Source: Bacillota bacterium (lineage in GTDB: Bacteria; Bacillota; Clostridia; Lachnospirales; Anaerotignaceae). From it: a DNA stretch of 64,000 nucleotides. Location: contig JAFWDD010000087.1 in assembly GCA_017534115.1 (NCBI GenBank), positions 17,771-81,770 of the forward strand. The letters run 5' to 3'. The notes under the pieces were generated by a model, which did no database searches, was not told the DNA's origin, and was given only the letters and a program-made list of their open reading frames with translations. Position numbers and translations under genes: made by a program. Of the stretch, positions 1 to 8,231 are shown one piece after another. Every line of letters begins with the position of its first letter. Position 1 is the first letter of the stretch.

Positions 1-637
1 CATCGGCAAAGTCAAGGTTGATTACGCCGGGTTTGGAAATAAGATCTGAAATACCCTGAACGCCTTGTCTTAAAATTTCATCTGCTTTTTTGAAAGCGTC
101 ATTTATAGATGTCTTTTTGTCGATAACGCTTAAAAGTTTCTGATTGGGAATTATAATAAGTGTATCAACATTTTTTCTGAGCTCAATAATACCTTTTTCC
201 GCTGCAGCCATACGTTTTTTACCTTCGAAGTTGAAGGGTTTTGTAACAACGCCTACAGTAAGTATTCCAAGGTTTTTGGAAATAGCGGCAATTTTGGGAG
301 CAGCGCCAGTACCTGTTCCGCCGCCCATACCGGCTGTAACGAATACCATATCAGCATCCTCAAGAACTCCTGTGATTGCTTCCTGAGATTCGTCAACAGA
401 ACGTTCTCCGATTTCGGGATTTCCGCCTGCACCCAAGCCTTTTGTAAGCTTTTCACCAATTTGTATTCTTAAGGGAGAATGGGATTGTTCAAGAACCTGA
501 GCATCAGTATTTACTGCAATAAATTCTACGCCTTCTACCTTATCATCAATCATTCTTTCGACAGCATTGTTTCCGCCGCCGCCAACACCAATAACTTTAA
601 TTTTTGCAACTGTATTTTGTCTTTCAAACTCGAGCAA
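1..637 (-). CDS. ftsZ: Cell division protein FtsZ (5' part; 3' end beyond window)
   Basis: FtsZ is the tubulin-like GTPase that polymerises into the cytokinetic ring at mid-cell. About 212 N-terminal residues are present. The glycine-rich N-terminal nucleotide-binding segment ([12 protein letters not shown]) and the tubulin signature GMGGGTGTG (minus strand, about 304-335) are both intact. I chose a TTG start at 635-637 because AGGAGGGG lies six bases upstream and the protein then begins [12 protein letters not shown] as FtsZ proteins usually do. It is the third gene of murA-divIB-ftsZ, but the 165-bp gap and a good promoter suggest it is also transcribed separately. The C-terminal tail that binds FtsA/SepF is not in the window. 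Confidence 0.97.
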   Translation of the reverse strand, partial: MLEFERQNTVAKIKVIGVGGGGNNAVERMIDDKVEGVEFIAVNTDAQVLEQSHSPLRIQIGEKLTKGLGAGGNPEIGERSVDESQEAITGVLEDADMVFVTAGMGGGTGTGAAPKIAAISKNLGILTVGVVTKPFNFEGKKRMAAAEKGIIELRKNVDTLIIIPNQKLLSVIDKKTSINDAFKKADEILRQGVQGISDLISKPGVINLDFAD

Positions 638-678
638 AGAAATCCCCTCCTACTAATGACGTATATAATATTTTTTTA

Positions 679-707
679 ATTATACATTATTATTAACAAT
701 ATTTCCA
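679..707 (-). promoter_or_regulatory. Candidate vegetative promoter for ftsZ
   Basis: Reading the minus strand, TGGAAA (702-707) and TATAAT (679-684) are separated by 17 bases, about 40 bases upstream of the ftsZ start. The -10 is perfect and the -35 matches TTGACA at four of six positions. This is a pattern match only. Confidence 0.5.
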
Positions 708-802
708 TAGGAAATTTCGCAAAAAACGAAAAAATTTTTATAAATTTAAATTTTTTTGCGGAATAATCCGATTTTTCAGCGTAAAGGATTAAGAATAATC
801 AA

Positions 803-1699
803 TTATGTCATGTATTTAAAAACTATCTGTGAGTCTATATCGCTTAAATCCAGAGTACCGATCGCCTCAGGGCTTATATTCGGAATAATAGCCGTAAGGG
901 TACGGATTTTTTCGTCCATCCTCAATGTGGAGCCAAGAGTTATCTCCGCATTGTTTATCTTCGCGGTAATGTTGTCTATGTCCGAAACATTCAGATTAAT
1001 GGTATATCCCGACAGGTTATATTTTTCCATAAGCTGAGAAATACTTACAGCCGCCGCAAGGGAAGAAGTGTTCTCAACGGAAATAACATTTCCCAGGCTG
1101 TACTCGGAAAACTCCAGCCCTTCAATAATGGGCGATGCTGTGTTGGGAGTTTCCTCAATATCAAGTACACGGCCGTGCTGGTCTATATAGAGATAGGAGC
1201 CGTCTTTCAGTATGTTTCCTCTTACCTTTCTTTCCTCTACGGTTATTATTACCGTGCCGGGAAGAGAGATGCTTATTTTTCCGTGTTCGATATAAGGGTT
1301 TGCCTTCAGCTTTTTATTTCCGGACATGAGTTTGGCTCTGAATATGTTCATGCCTTCCTTAAATCCCAGGACATTCAGAAGCTCTTCCTTGGTATAGTTT
1401 TCAGAAACATTGGATTTGAATTCTCTTACGGCGAAAATGGGCGAGGCCATAATGGCTGCGATAATGCACACCAATATAAATATGCCGAAAGGACGAATCC
1501 TTTTTCTCTTTCTGCGGAGACGCCGTTTTCTCTGTACTTCATCCAGCGGAGCGGATTCCTCCGGCTCTGCCTTCAGTTCTTCCGGCATTCTGGAAAGAAC
1601 GTCTTCCTGCTCATTTTCGGTATATCCGCTTTCATCAGAGTCATTTTTTTCATCATTTAAATGTTTTTCCAAAATATCATTAATATAATCATCATTCAT
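803..1699 (-). CDS. divIB: Cell division protein DivIB/FtsQ family
   Basis: A bitopic membrane protein of 298 residues that belongs to the divisome, where DivIB/FtsQ works with DivIC/FtsL. Visible parts are an acidic cytoplasmic N-terminus of about 75 residues, an arginine/lysine-rich stretch (RKRRLRRKRKRIR), one membrane segment (FGIFILVCIIAAIMA), and an extracytoplasmic region that starts like a POTRA domain (VREFKSNVSENYTKEEL). Start at ATG 1699 is chosen over an upstream in-frame extension because GAGG lies eight bases before it and murA ends ten bases earlier. It lies between murA and ftsZ, a usual place for divIB in Firmicutes. Confidence 0.88.
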   Translation of the reverse strand: MNDDYINDILEKHLNDEKNDSDESGYTENEQEDVLSRMPEELKAEPEESAPLDEVQRKRRLRRKRKRIRPFGIFILVCIIAAIMASPIFAVREFKSNVSENYTKEELLNVLGFKEGMNIFRAKLMSGNKKLKANPYIEHGKISISLPGTVIITVEERKVRGNILKDGSYLYIDQHGRVLDIEETPNTASPIIEGLEFSEYSLGNVISVENTSSLAAAVSISQLMEKYNLSGYTINLNVSDIDNITAKINNAEITLGSTLRMDEKIRTLTAIIPNISPEAIGTLDLSDIDSQIVFKYMT

Positions 1700-1709
1700 T
1701 ATTATTCCT

Positions 1710-2963
1710 CTAATCTGTAAGACGAATTGCGGCACCTGCGAGACGGAGCTTTCTTTCAATATTCTGGTATCCTCGTTCCACAAATTCGCTGCCTTCCACA
1801 ACAGACATGCCTTTTGCCGAAAGAGCGGCTATTATTAGTGCGGCTCCGCACCTGAGATCCGAAGCCCGGACATTTCCTGCCTTAAGGTATGGAACGCCTT
1901 TAATTGTAAATCGGTTTTCATCCAGAGTTATGTCCGCTCCCAGTTTTTTTAATTCCTCAGCGTGCAAAAACCTCGATTCAAATACCGTTTCAATAATAAT
2001 ACTTAATCCCGGGGCAGTTGTCAATAAGGACATCATTTGCGGCTGTAAATCTGTGGGGAAAGCGGGATACGCTCCCGTAGAGATGACATGAGGCGAAAGA
2101 CGGATTTTCTTTGCGTTGATATATATGCCTGATTTGTCATGAATAATCACGGCTCCGCATTTCTCAAGGATACGGCAGAGCTGTCTTGTGTGGTCATATC
2201 TTGCGTTTTTCAGAAAGACTTCGCCTTTTGTGGCTGCCGCGGCAATGAGAAATGTTCCTGCCTCTATCCTGTCCGGAATGATTTTATACTCCGTCCCGTG
2301 GAGAGATGCGACTCCTTTGGAAATGATTTTTGACGTTCCGGCGCCTGTAATCTTTGCTCCCATGGAGTTAAGAAAATCCTGAAGGTCTACAATTTCCGGC
2401 TCTCTGGCGGCATTTTGTATGACCGTTTCGCCTTTGGCAAGGACCGACGCTATCATTATGTTTTCCGTAGCTCCCACGCTGGGGAATTTCAGGACTATCT
2501 CCTCTCCGGAAAGATTTTTGGCCGATGCGCTGATAATTCCGTGGGTTGTGGAAAACGCGGTGTTCATCATGGAAAGTGCGTCAATATGGAAATCTATGGG
2601 TCTTCTGCCTATCCGGCATCCTCCGGGAGCGGAGATTTTCGCCTTGCCGAAAGTTCCCAGCAAAGCGCCCAGAAATATTATGGAGCCTCTGTATTTATCT
2701 GCCGGACCGTCGGTTAAATTGTAGTTATTTATATTAGATGAATCAACGGTCAAAGCATTTCCTTTCCATTTGATTTCGGCGCCGATTTTTTGCAGAAGAA
2801 GAGCCGCGTTTTCAACGTCTTTTATCCGAGGGCAGTTTTTAACAGTACATTTGTCTCTGCAGAGAATGCAGGCGGCAAGAATCGGCAGAGCGGCGTTTTT
2901 GCTTCCGCTTACGGATATCTTACCTGTAAGTGTTCTTCCGCCTTCTATGATGAACTTTCCCAT
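1710..2963 (-). CDS. murA: UDP-N-acetylglucosamine 1-carboxyvinyltransferase
   Basis: MurA transfers enolpyruvate from PEP to UDP-GlcNAc, the first committed step of peptidoglycan synthesis, in the cytoplasm. At 417 residues it has the normal family length. The N-terminal lysine motif GSKNAALPI is present, and the catalytic cysteine sits in APGGCRIGRRPIDFH, so the fosfomycin-reactive Cys is retained. An AAGGCGGT ribosome binding site precedes the ATG. First gene of the minus-strand murA-divIB-ftsZ run, divergent from htrA. Confidence 0.96.
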   Translation of the reverse strand: MGKFIIEGGRTLTGKISVSGSKNAALPILAACILCRDKCTVKNCPRIKDVENAALLLQKIGAEIKWKGNALTVDSSNINNYNLTDGPADKYRGSIIFLGALLGTFGKAKISAPGGCRIGRRPIDFHIDALSMMNTAFSTTHGIISASAKNLSGEEIVLKFPSVGATENIMIASVLAKGETVIQNAAREPEIVDLQDFLNSMGAKITGAGTSKIISKGVASLHGTEYKIIPDRIEAGTFLIAAAATKGEVFLKNARYDHTRQLCRILEKCGAVIIHDKSGIYINAKKIRLSPHVISTGAYPAFPTDLQPQMMSLLTTAPGLSIIIETVFESRFLHAEELKKLGADITLDENRFTIKGVPYLKAGNVRASDLRCGAALIIAALSAKGMSVVEGSEFVERGYQNIERKLRLAGAAIRLTD

Positions 2964-3134
2964 ATCAAAACCGCCTTTTTACATAAATATCCTTCATATT
3001 ATGCGGGTTTTGAGATAAGGTTACTTTTCCGGAAATTAATAATAAATTTCCAGAATATTTATTTTTTGTTCACACTGCGTTCAAAAAAGGGTTGTAAAAT
3101 AAAATCATCCAGGGAACAAAGGAGGTACATACAG

Positions 3135-4733
3135 ATGGATAATGGATTTGACGAAAGAAATAATGAATTCGGGGAAAATGAAAATACAGAAAATAACTCC
3201 GGCGCGGAAAATGTGTCGGGAAACAGTTTTGAAAACCAATATTCTAATGCGAACGGAAATGAGGAAACGTCCTATAACGGAGAAAATTCCGAACCGGTAA
3301 AGGATGCGGAGCACGCAGATGATTCCTTTGTATTTGATGAAGATATTATAGACGGCACCGTGGACGAAGAGCCTTTTGAGCCGGAATCCTATGAAGATAT
3401 GGAGGATGAGGGAACCAAGGCGGCATATAACAAAACGGAAGAATTTGCCCGCAGAAGAAATGCCGAAAGATCCAATGCGGAAAGATATAACTCAAACAGA
3501 TACGAAGAAGAAATAAAGGAGCCCAAGCCTAAGAAGAATTCCGGCAGCGGATGGAAGAAAGCGATTGCTGTTGCGGTCATCATAGGTATTCTGGGAGGAC
3601 TTTTTTCCGGCATAGGTTACGGACTGGCCACAAGAAATAAAAAGAACAAAGAAAAAGAAATTGTTCTTCAAGAGAATGCGCAGGAGTCTTCGGGGGATAA
3701 TATTGAATCAAAGGAAACTCCAAGGCTTATAATGCCTAAAGACGGCAATGTCGGTTCAAGTACTTCAAAGGAAATAATCAGAAATGTAGCTCCCGCAGTA
3801 GTAAATATAAATGTTGAGGCTCAGGGAACAACAACATACTGGGGAATGTATGAGGTGCCTTACAGTTATCAGGGAGCCGGTTCAGGGGTTATTTTCAGCG
3901 AAAGCGAAGACGAGGTATATATTATAACAAACAGCCATGTTATTGCCGGAATGAACAAGATTTATATAACTCTTGACGAGGCGGAAAATATTCCCGCGGT
4001 AATCATAGGCAACAACAGCGAATCAGAGATTGCTGTTCTGTCCATGTCAAAAGCGGATCTTAAGGAGCAGGGCGTTGAAAACGTAACCATCGCGACACTT
4101 GGCGATTCTGATGCCCTTGAAGTAGGGGATCCTGTTATTGCTATCGGCAACGCGCTTGGTTTAGGAAAAGTAAGCACAGGAGGAATGGTCAGCGCCATAA
4201 GCAAAACAATAGATATAGAAGGCAAAACTCTTGAAGTGATTCAGACAGACGCGGCCATCAACGAAGGCAACAGTGGCGGCGCTCTTGTAAATGAATACGG
4301 CGAGGTAATAGGAATAAATACAGCGAAATCCATGAATTATTCCTACCAGACAAGCACAGAAGGCATGGGATACGCAATTCCCATAAACACAGCAAAACCT
4401 ATTATTGAAAATCTTCTTGAAGAAGGAACAGGAGAAAAGCCTTACCTCGGTATAGTAGGTCAGAGTGTAACAGATGATCTTGCAAAGCTTTACGGCCTTC
4501 CCATCGGAGTTTACATCGCTCAGGTTCTTGAAGGCGGAGCGGCTGACAATGGCGGAATAGAAGAAGGAGACGTAATCATCGAATTCAACGGGGAAAAGAT
4601 CGCGGACATGGAAGCTCTTGTATCGGAGCTTAAGGAAACCAATGTAGGCGACAAGGTTAAGGTAAAATTAATAAGAGACGGTGAAACCGTGGATATCAAA
4701 GTAACAATCGCCGATGCGAACGCAAGACAATAA
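3135..4733 (+). CDS. htrA: Membrane-anchored HtrA/DegP-family serine protease with PDZ domain
   Basis: Extracytoplasmic quality-control protease of 532 residues. The order is: a long, acidic, Asn/Glu-rich cytoplasmic N-terminus (about 1-137), one membrane segment (about 140-162), a trypsin-like domain with His268 in TNSHVIAG and Ser380 in NEGNSGGAL, and a C-terminal PDZ domain. The catalytic-Asp position, normally S/T-D-I/L-A-V-L in this family, reads SEIAVL with Glu298 (codon GAG, 4026-4028). I chose ATG 3135 because GGAGGT lies nine bases upstream. The open frame continues upstream to 2790, but that stretch has no start signal and does not look like HtrA. A terminator follows directly. Confidence 0.93.
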   Translation: MDNGFDERNNEFGENENTENNSGAENVSGNSFENQYSNANGNEETSYNGENSEPVKDAEHADDSFVFDEDIIDGTVDEEPFEPESYEDMEDEGTKAAYNKTEEFARRRNAERSNAERYNSNRYEEEIKEPKPKKNSGSGWKKAIAVAVIIGILGGLFSGIGYGLATRNKKNKEKEIVLQENAQESSGDNIESKETPRLIMPKDGNVGSSTSKEIIRNVAPAVVNINVEAQGTTTYWGMYEVPYSYQGAGSGVIFSESEDEVYIITNSHVIAGMNKIYITLDEAENIPAVIIGNNSESEIAVLSMSKADLKEQGVENVTIATLGDSDALEVGDPVIAIGNALGLGKVSTGGMVSAISKTIDIEGKTLEVIQTDAAINEGNSGGALVNEYGEVIGINTAKSMNYSYQTSTEGMGYAIPINTAKPIIENLLEEGTGEKPYLGIVGQSVTDDLAKLYGLPIGVYIAQVLEGGAADNGGIEEGDVIIEFNGEKIADMEALVSELKETNVGDKVKVKLIRDGETVDIKVTIADANARQ

Positions 4734-4770
4734 TTGTTTGAAATCATTCAAGCTCACCTATAAAATACAA

Positions 4771-4813
4771 AAAACCTCGGGCAGAGGAATAAGACCCAAA
4801 TGCCCGGGGTTTT
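4771..4813. terminator. Bidirectional terminator between htrA and sigK 3' half
   Basis: A 13-bp stem with one mismatch (4771-4783 with 4801-4813) is flanked by an A-run on the left and a T-run on the right. It can serve htrA on the plus strand and sigK on the minus strand. Confidence 0.75.
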
Positions 4814-4819
4814 ATGTTT

Positions 4820-5179
4820 TTACTCAATAAATACCTTTTGTAGCTTCTGCACAGACTTTTTCTCTATTCTGGATATATATGAGCGGGAAACTCCCAAAAT
4901 CTCCGCAATACTTTTCTGGGTCATTTCCTTTGAGTTATAAAGTCCGTATCTCAGGCAGATAACGGTTTTTTCTCTGGGAGTCAGGACCTCGTCGATTTTA
5001 TCGTAAAGCTTCCGGCTCTGGATTTTTTTGTCCACAAAATCTATGACGGAATCGGCGTCGGTGCAGTAAACATCCAGAAGAGTCAGCTCGTTTCCTTCTC
5101 CGTCGGAGCCTATGGCTTCCTGAAAATAAACCTGATTTGCAGTTTTTTTGGCTGCTCTCAATGTCATGAGTATTTCATT
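4820..5179 (-). CDS. sigK: Sigma-K, C-terminal half (3' part of interrupted sigK)
   Basis: This encodes the part of mother-cell sigma-K from just after the conserved Arg-Cys-Ile-Glu-Asn motif to the end: EILMTLRAAKK, GSDGEGNELTLLDV, and regions 3/4 with the helix-turn-helix IAEILGVSRSYISRIEKK. It has no start signal of its own. The upstream open frame (to 5266) is simply the end of the recombinase gene read in another frame. Joining AATG at 5176-5179 to AATG at 7761-7764 gives one frame of 224 codons including the stop (223 residues), close to the usual sigma-K length. The half is therefore interrupted rather than decayed. Confidence 0.9.
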   Translation of the reverse strand, partial: NEILMTLRAAKKTANQVYFQEAIGSDGEGNELTLLDVYCTDADSVIDFVDKKIQSRKLYDKIDEVLTPREKTVICLRYGLYNSKEMTQKSIAEILGVSRSYISRIEKKSVQKLQKVFIE

Positions 5180-5181
5180 TG

Positions 5182-6615
5182 CTATTCTCTCCAAAAGTCC
5201 GGTTTTTCCCTGAAGACAACGCAAGCTCTGTTTCCGTAAAATGTCACTTTCTTTATAACAGACCACAGAATATTTCTTTTCTCTCTTAGGGTAAGATTTT
5301 CGAACATATATTCAAATGAAATAAGGCGGTTAATGTTTTTTTCAGCAAATTCCATATTTTTCTCATGTGTTTCAAAGGATTTTGATTTCGTCAAAGACTT
5401 CTTATATGCCTGTATTTTCCTTACCAGCAGATTTGCGTCCTCAGGAATTCTGAAAACTTCCGAAAGCACGGATTCATCCAAATCTCTTCCCTTGGCGTTT
5501 GATGCCGAGCAAAGAGTTTTACGGCTTTTTTCCTTTTGGGTACATATATATGAAAATCCGTATTTCCCATTTGTTTTCGGACGCATTTTGCTTCCGCATT
5601 CTCCGCAGAATAAAATTCCGGAAAGAAGAGCTCTGCTTTCAGAAGGCGTTTTCGAATGTGTTTTCTGTTCGAGAATTCTGTTTGCCTTAATCCAGACTTT
5701 TCCGGAAATTATACCCTTGTGATTTCCGACGGCAACTATCCATAAATCGGGCGGATTCTGCTTATTTGCCTTGCCGTGACGCTGAATCGTCCTGTTATAT
5801 ACGGATAAACCTTTTGACCCGTCAAATTGTGGTTTTTCAGAAAAAATATTTGCCCCGATTCCTGATAAAAAATCCCATGCGTCGGCATCCGCTGTCATAT
5901 AAACCGGATTTGAAAGAATATTTTTGATTGTAAAGGCGGAAAAATGCTTTCCGTTTCTTGTTGAATATCCTTTTTGCAAAAGATATTCTCTTACAGAGGA
6001 AACGGACTTGCTTTCTATAAATTTGCGAAAAATCAATTCAACAGTTTCCGTTTCTTCCGGAACATTTTTCAATACAAAAAGCCTTTTGGATTTCCCGCTG
6101 TTTGAATGGTAATCTATTTTCTGGGATACAAATCCGAAGGGTGTCACTCCGCCCAGCCAGCGGCCGGTTTTTGCCAGCTCTTTCATGTTATCTTTTATCC
6201 TTTCGGAAATGGTTTCTCTTTCCAGTTGTGAAAACACGGAAGAAATGTACATCATGGCTCTTCCGGCAGGCGAGGAAGTGTCGAAATTTTCCTTTATGGA
6301 GATGAATTTTATGCCCAGAGAATCGAATTTTTCCGTAAGCACAGCGAAATCGCGGATATTACGGCTTATTCTGTCCAAACGGTATACGATTATATACGAA
6401 AAAATTCCTTTTTCTGCCTGACGCATCATTTCTGAAAATCCCGGACGGTCCAGGGATTTGCCTGAAAATCCCTCATCCTCATATATAAATATGTCTCCAT
6501 CCTTTCCGTCCAATACGTTTTTTATGTAATCAATGCAGAGAGAAATCTGGCTTTTGATACTTTCTCCTTTTTGAGTATATTTTGATTTTCGGGAGTAGAC
6601 AGCAAATTTTGCCAT
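5182..6615 (-). CDS. Large serine recombinase, probable sigK excisionase (SpoIVCA-like)
   Basis: A 477-residue large serine recombinase expected to excise the surrounding element from sigK during sporulation. The N-terminal resolvase domain begins MAKFAVYSRKS with the catalytic Ser in YSRKS, followed by EDEGFSGKSLDRPGF and the arginine motif VYRLDRISRN. Next come the recombinase domain (TPFGF, then a segment resembling the NPVY region) and a zinc-ribbon (FCGECGSKM ... YICTQK ... CSA), then a C-terminal coiled-coil-like tail. The start at 6615 has GAGGAAA seven bases upstream. The frame upstream to 6789 has no start signal. Its TAG stop (5182-5184) lies three bases from the attachment core, the usual tight spacing for skin recombinases. 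Confidence 0.9.
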   Translation of the reverse strand: MAKFAVYSRKSKYTQKGESIKSQISLCIDYIKNVLDGKDGDIFIYEDEGFSGKSLDRPGFSEMMRQAEKGIFSYIIVYRLDRISRNIRDFAVLTEKFDSLGIKFISIKENFDTSSPAGRAMMYISSVFSQLERETISERIKDNMKELAKTGRWLGGVTPFGFVSQKIDYHSNSGKSKRLFVLKNVPEETETVELIFRKFIESKSVSSVREYLLQKGYSTRNGKHFSAFTIKNILSNPVYMTADADAWDFLSGIGANIFSEKPQFDGSKGLSVYNRTIQRHGKANKQNPPDLWIVAVGNHKGIISGKVWIKANRILEQKTHSKTPSESRALLSGILFCGECGSKMRPKTNGKYGFSYICTQKEKSRKTLCSASNAKGRDLDESVLSEVFRIPEDANLLVRKIQAYKKSLTKSKSFETHEKNMEFAEKNINRLISFEYMFENLTLREKRNILWSVIKKVTFYGNRACVVFREKPDFWRE

Positions 6616-6641
6616 GGGATTTCCTCGAAAGACATTTTTAT

Positions 6642-6649
6642 ATTCTATG
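6642..6649 (-). promoter_or_regulatory. Possible sigma-E/sigma-K type -10 element for the recombinase
   Basis: On the minus strand CATAGAAT lies 27 bases upstream of the recombinase start. It resembles the CATACAAT-type -10 of mother-cell promoters. Bacillus spoIVCA is known to be mother-cell expressed. The -35 region is not convincing, so this is tentative. Confidence 0.3.
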
Positions 6650-6720
6650 AAAGTCTGTTTTTCGGGATACATTAAAATCAGCAGGAATATAAATATGTAA
6701 ATTTGAGGAAAGGTGATCTT

Positions 6721-6903
6721 ATGGAAATCAGAATTGAGGTATATGGAGGATCTAATAAAAATATAAAAAAGACGAAAACTCTCATACACTGGGAGCTTAT
6801 AAAAGATTATGCGGAGACGGCCAATCTGAATACAAAAGAGAAAATACTGCTTAGCGAAAGCCTTATAGACGCGCTTAATAAAGGCCGGCCTGATTCTCCA
6901 TAG
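6721..6903 (+). CDS. Unknown 60-residue protein inside the skin element
   Basis: I do not recognise this protein. It is small, soluble and charged (begins MEIRIEVYGGSNKN, contains ETANLNTKEKILLSESLIDAL). It has no membrane segment and no cysteine. The ATG at 6721 is preceded by GAGGAAAGGTGA, a strong ribosome binding site, which argues that it is a real gene. It is divergent from the recombinase across a 105-bp gap and lies 84 bp upstream of the MgtC gene. A recombination-directionality or regulatory role would fit its position, but nothing in the sequence shows it. Confidence 0.55.
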   Translation: MEIRIEVYGGSNKNIKKTKTLIHWELIKDYAETANLNTKEKILLSESLIDALNKGRPDSP

Positions 6904-6987
6904 CGCATATACAGAAACTTAACTTGATATAATGAGATTTTTATTGTATAAATGAATTAAGGATATTTTATGAAGGGAGCGGTAATT

Positions 6988-7686
6988 ATGTTGGATGTAT
7001 CACCTGTGCTTACATATAAAGAAATAATAATAAGAATAGTCTGCTCCCTTATTGTGGGCATAATAATCGGAGTGGAAAGGGAAAACAAGCACCACGCTGC
7101 GGGAACCAGAACACATATGCTGGTTTCCATGGGTTCCTGTATTGCAATGCTCACCAATATAGTACTTATCAATACATACAGCTCCGCTGTTGATCCGGGA
7201 AGATTCGGCGCGGCGGTTATTTCGGGCATAGGTTTTATCGGCGCGGGAACGATTGTCCATGATAAGTTTTCCGCAAAAGGTCTTACTACTGCCGCTGGTG
7301 TTTGGGCCGCTGCCTGTCTGGGTATTGCATCCGGCGCGGGCTTCTGGCAGATCGCCATTGCCGGAGCAGTTGTGGTATTTATCATACTTTCAGTTATTTA
7401 CAGTATCCAAAAAAAAGTTTTCGGAATGAGATCCTCTCAGGTGACTCTTTATCTGAAGTGCGGCAACGCTGTGGAAGCCATGAGCTTTTTGAACGATGTT
7501 TTCGCAAAGAACAAGATCAATATATCCAATATAAAAGTCTCAGATGACGGCGAATCTAAAAGCATGGAGATAGACTTTAAATTCGGCGGCGTTCACCAGA
7601 AGGAAAGCATGAGCGATATTCTTGTGAGTTTAAGCGAAAATGACAACATAAAAGAAGTATATATTAATTACGGAGATGAAATTTAA
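6988..7686 (+). CDS. MgtC/SapB family membrane protein inside the skin element
   Basis: A 232-residue inner-membrane protein of the MgtC/SapB family. The N-terminal hydrophobic domain contains the family hallmarks [34 protein letters not shown] and [15 protein letters not shown]. The C-terminal soluble domain of about 80 residues has an ACT-like look. Start 6988 is preferred to the in-frame ATG at 6970 because AAGGGAG lies seven to eight bases before it. MgtC proteins are linked to growth at low magnesium and, in pathogens, to modulation of the F-ATPase; the role here is unknown. After excision this gene would be on a circle in the mother cell only, while vegetative cells keep it. Confidence 0.92.
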   Translation: MLDVSPVLTYKEIIIRIVCSLIVGIIIGVERENKHHAAGTRTHMLVSMGSCIAMLTNIVLINTYSSAVDPGRFGAAVISGIGFIGAGTIVHDKFSAKGLTTAAGVWAAACLGIASGAGFWQIAIAGAVVVFIILSVIYSIQKKVFGMRSSQVTLYLKCGNAVEAMSFLNDVFAKNKINISNIKVSDDGESKSMEIDFKFGGVHQKESMSDILVSLSENDNIKEVYINYGDEI

Positions 7687-7690
7687 AATA

Positions 7691-7721
7691 AATCCTCTTG
7701 CATCTGATTTGTGAGAGGATT
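7691..7721 (+). terminator. Terminator after the skin-borne mgtC-like gene
   Basis: Perfect 8-bp stem (7691-7698 with 7714-7721) followed by a short T-run. It lies 40 bp before the attachment core. Confidence 0.6.
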
Positions 7722-7760
7722 TTAGTTTGAAATAATTCGGAGGACATTTAATCAGAATAG

Positions 7761-8076
7761 CATTCTCTATGCACCGAGCCGTGTATGTGGCAAGACGGGT
7801 GCCCTTTTGTGGATTGTACGAGGAAAGCCCTTTTATAAGTCCGATTGTGCCGATGGAAATAAGATCCTCGTTATCCATTCCGGAAGAGGAATACTTTTTG
7901 CATATATGTGCCACCAGACGCAGATTATGTTCAATGAGCTTGTTTTTGGCATCCATATCCCCTGCGGAATATTTTTCAATCAGTTCTTTTTCTTTTGCTG
8001 AAGAGAGCTTTTCGGGAAATGACGCGCCGAGAATGGAAAGGGCCGGAAACAGTGAAATAAAGATAATGTTTTTCAA
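7761..8076 (-). CDS. sigK: Sigma-K, N-terminal half (5' part of interrupted sigK)
   Basis: Encodes the first 105 residues of pro-sigma-K up to Arg-Cys-Ile-Glu-Asn. It has a short hydrophobic N-terminus ([15 protein letters not shown]) that can serve as a removable pro-peptide, then [12 protein letters not shown] and the region 2 core (RNLRLV-type [40 protein letters not shown]). The start is TTG at 8074-8076 with GGAGGT seven bases upstream. In unrearranged DNA the frame runs on into the element and stops at 7630, antisense to the mgtC 3' end, so it would yield a non-functional fragment. CATAAATT (minus strand, 8100-8107) could be a mother-cell -10, weakly supported. Confidence 0.9.
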
Positions 8077-8196
8077 AATATTACCTCCACTTTATAAAAA
8101 ATTTATGTAAAACCATTAAATGAGGAGGTAATTTGGACAAAAAATCTGTAAAAATTATATAAAATAGTTGATTTTAAACTTTTTTTAATTTTTTAG

Positions 8197-8225
8197 TAGA
8201 CAAAAAAAAGATTACGTGTTATAAT
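8197..8225 (+). promoter_or_regulatory. Strong vegetative-type promoter upstream of candidate small RNA
   Basis: TAGACA (8197-8202), 17 bases, then a perfect TATAAT (8220-8225). It faces the amylase gene, and the transcript would start near 8232. Confidence 0.65.
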
Positions 8226-8231
8226 CATATT

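Larger units (their letters stand above)
5176..7764. mobile_element. Skin-like element interrupting sigK (2,585 bp between AATG cores)
   Basis: The two sigma-K halves are separated by DNA with a large serine recombinase at one end, as in the sigK intervening (skin) elements of Bacillus subtilis and Clostridioides difficile. The only identity shared at both junctions is AATG (CATT on the plus strand at 5176-5179 and 7761-7764). Recombination there joins codon 105 (Asn) to a restored GAA and gives CIENEILM, the invariant sigma-70 region 2 sequence, in frame. Cargo is the recombinase, a 60-residue unknown protein and MgtC/SapB. From memory, Bacillus skin uses AATGA at the same codons. The element is much smaller than those skin elements. 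Confidence 0.9.

Noticed and set aside
2790..3134. In-frame N-terminal extension of the HtrA reading frame
   Set aside because: No ribosome site or HtrA-like sequence there, it overlaps the divergent murA 5' end, and ATG 3135 has a strong GGAGGT site.
4820..8076. sigK as a decayed pseudogene
   Set aside because: Both halves are intact and rejoin exactly in frame at a shared core with a recombinase at the junction.
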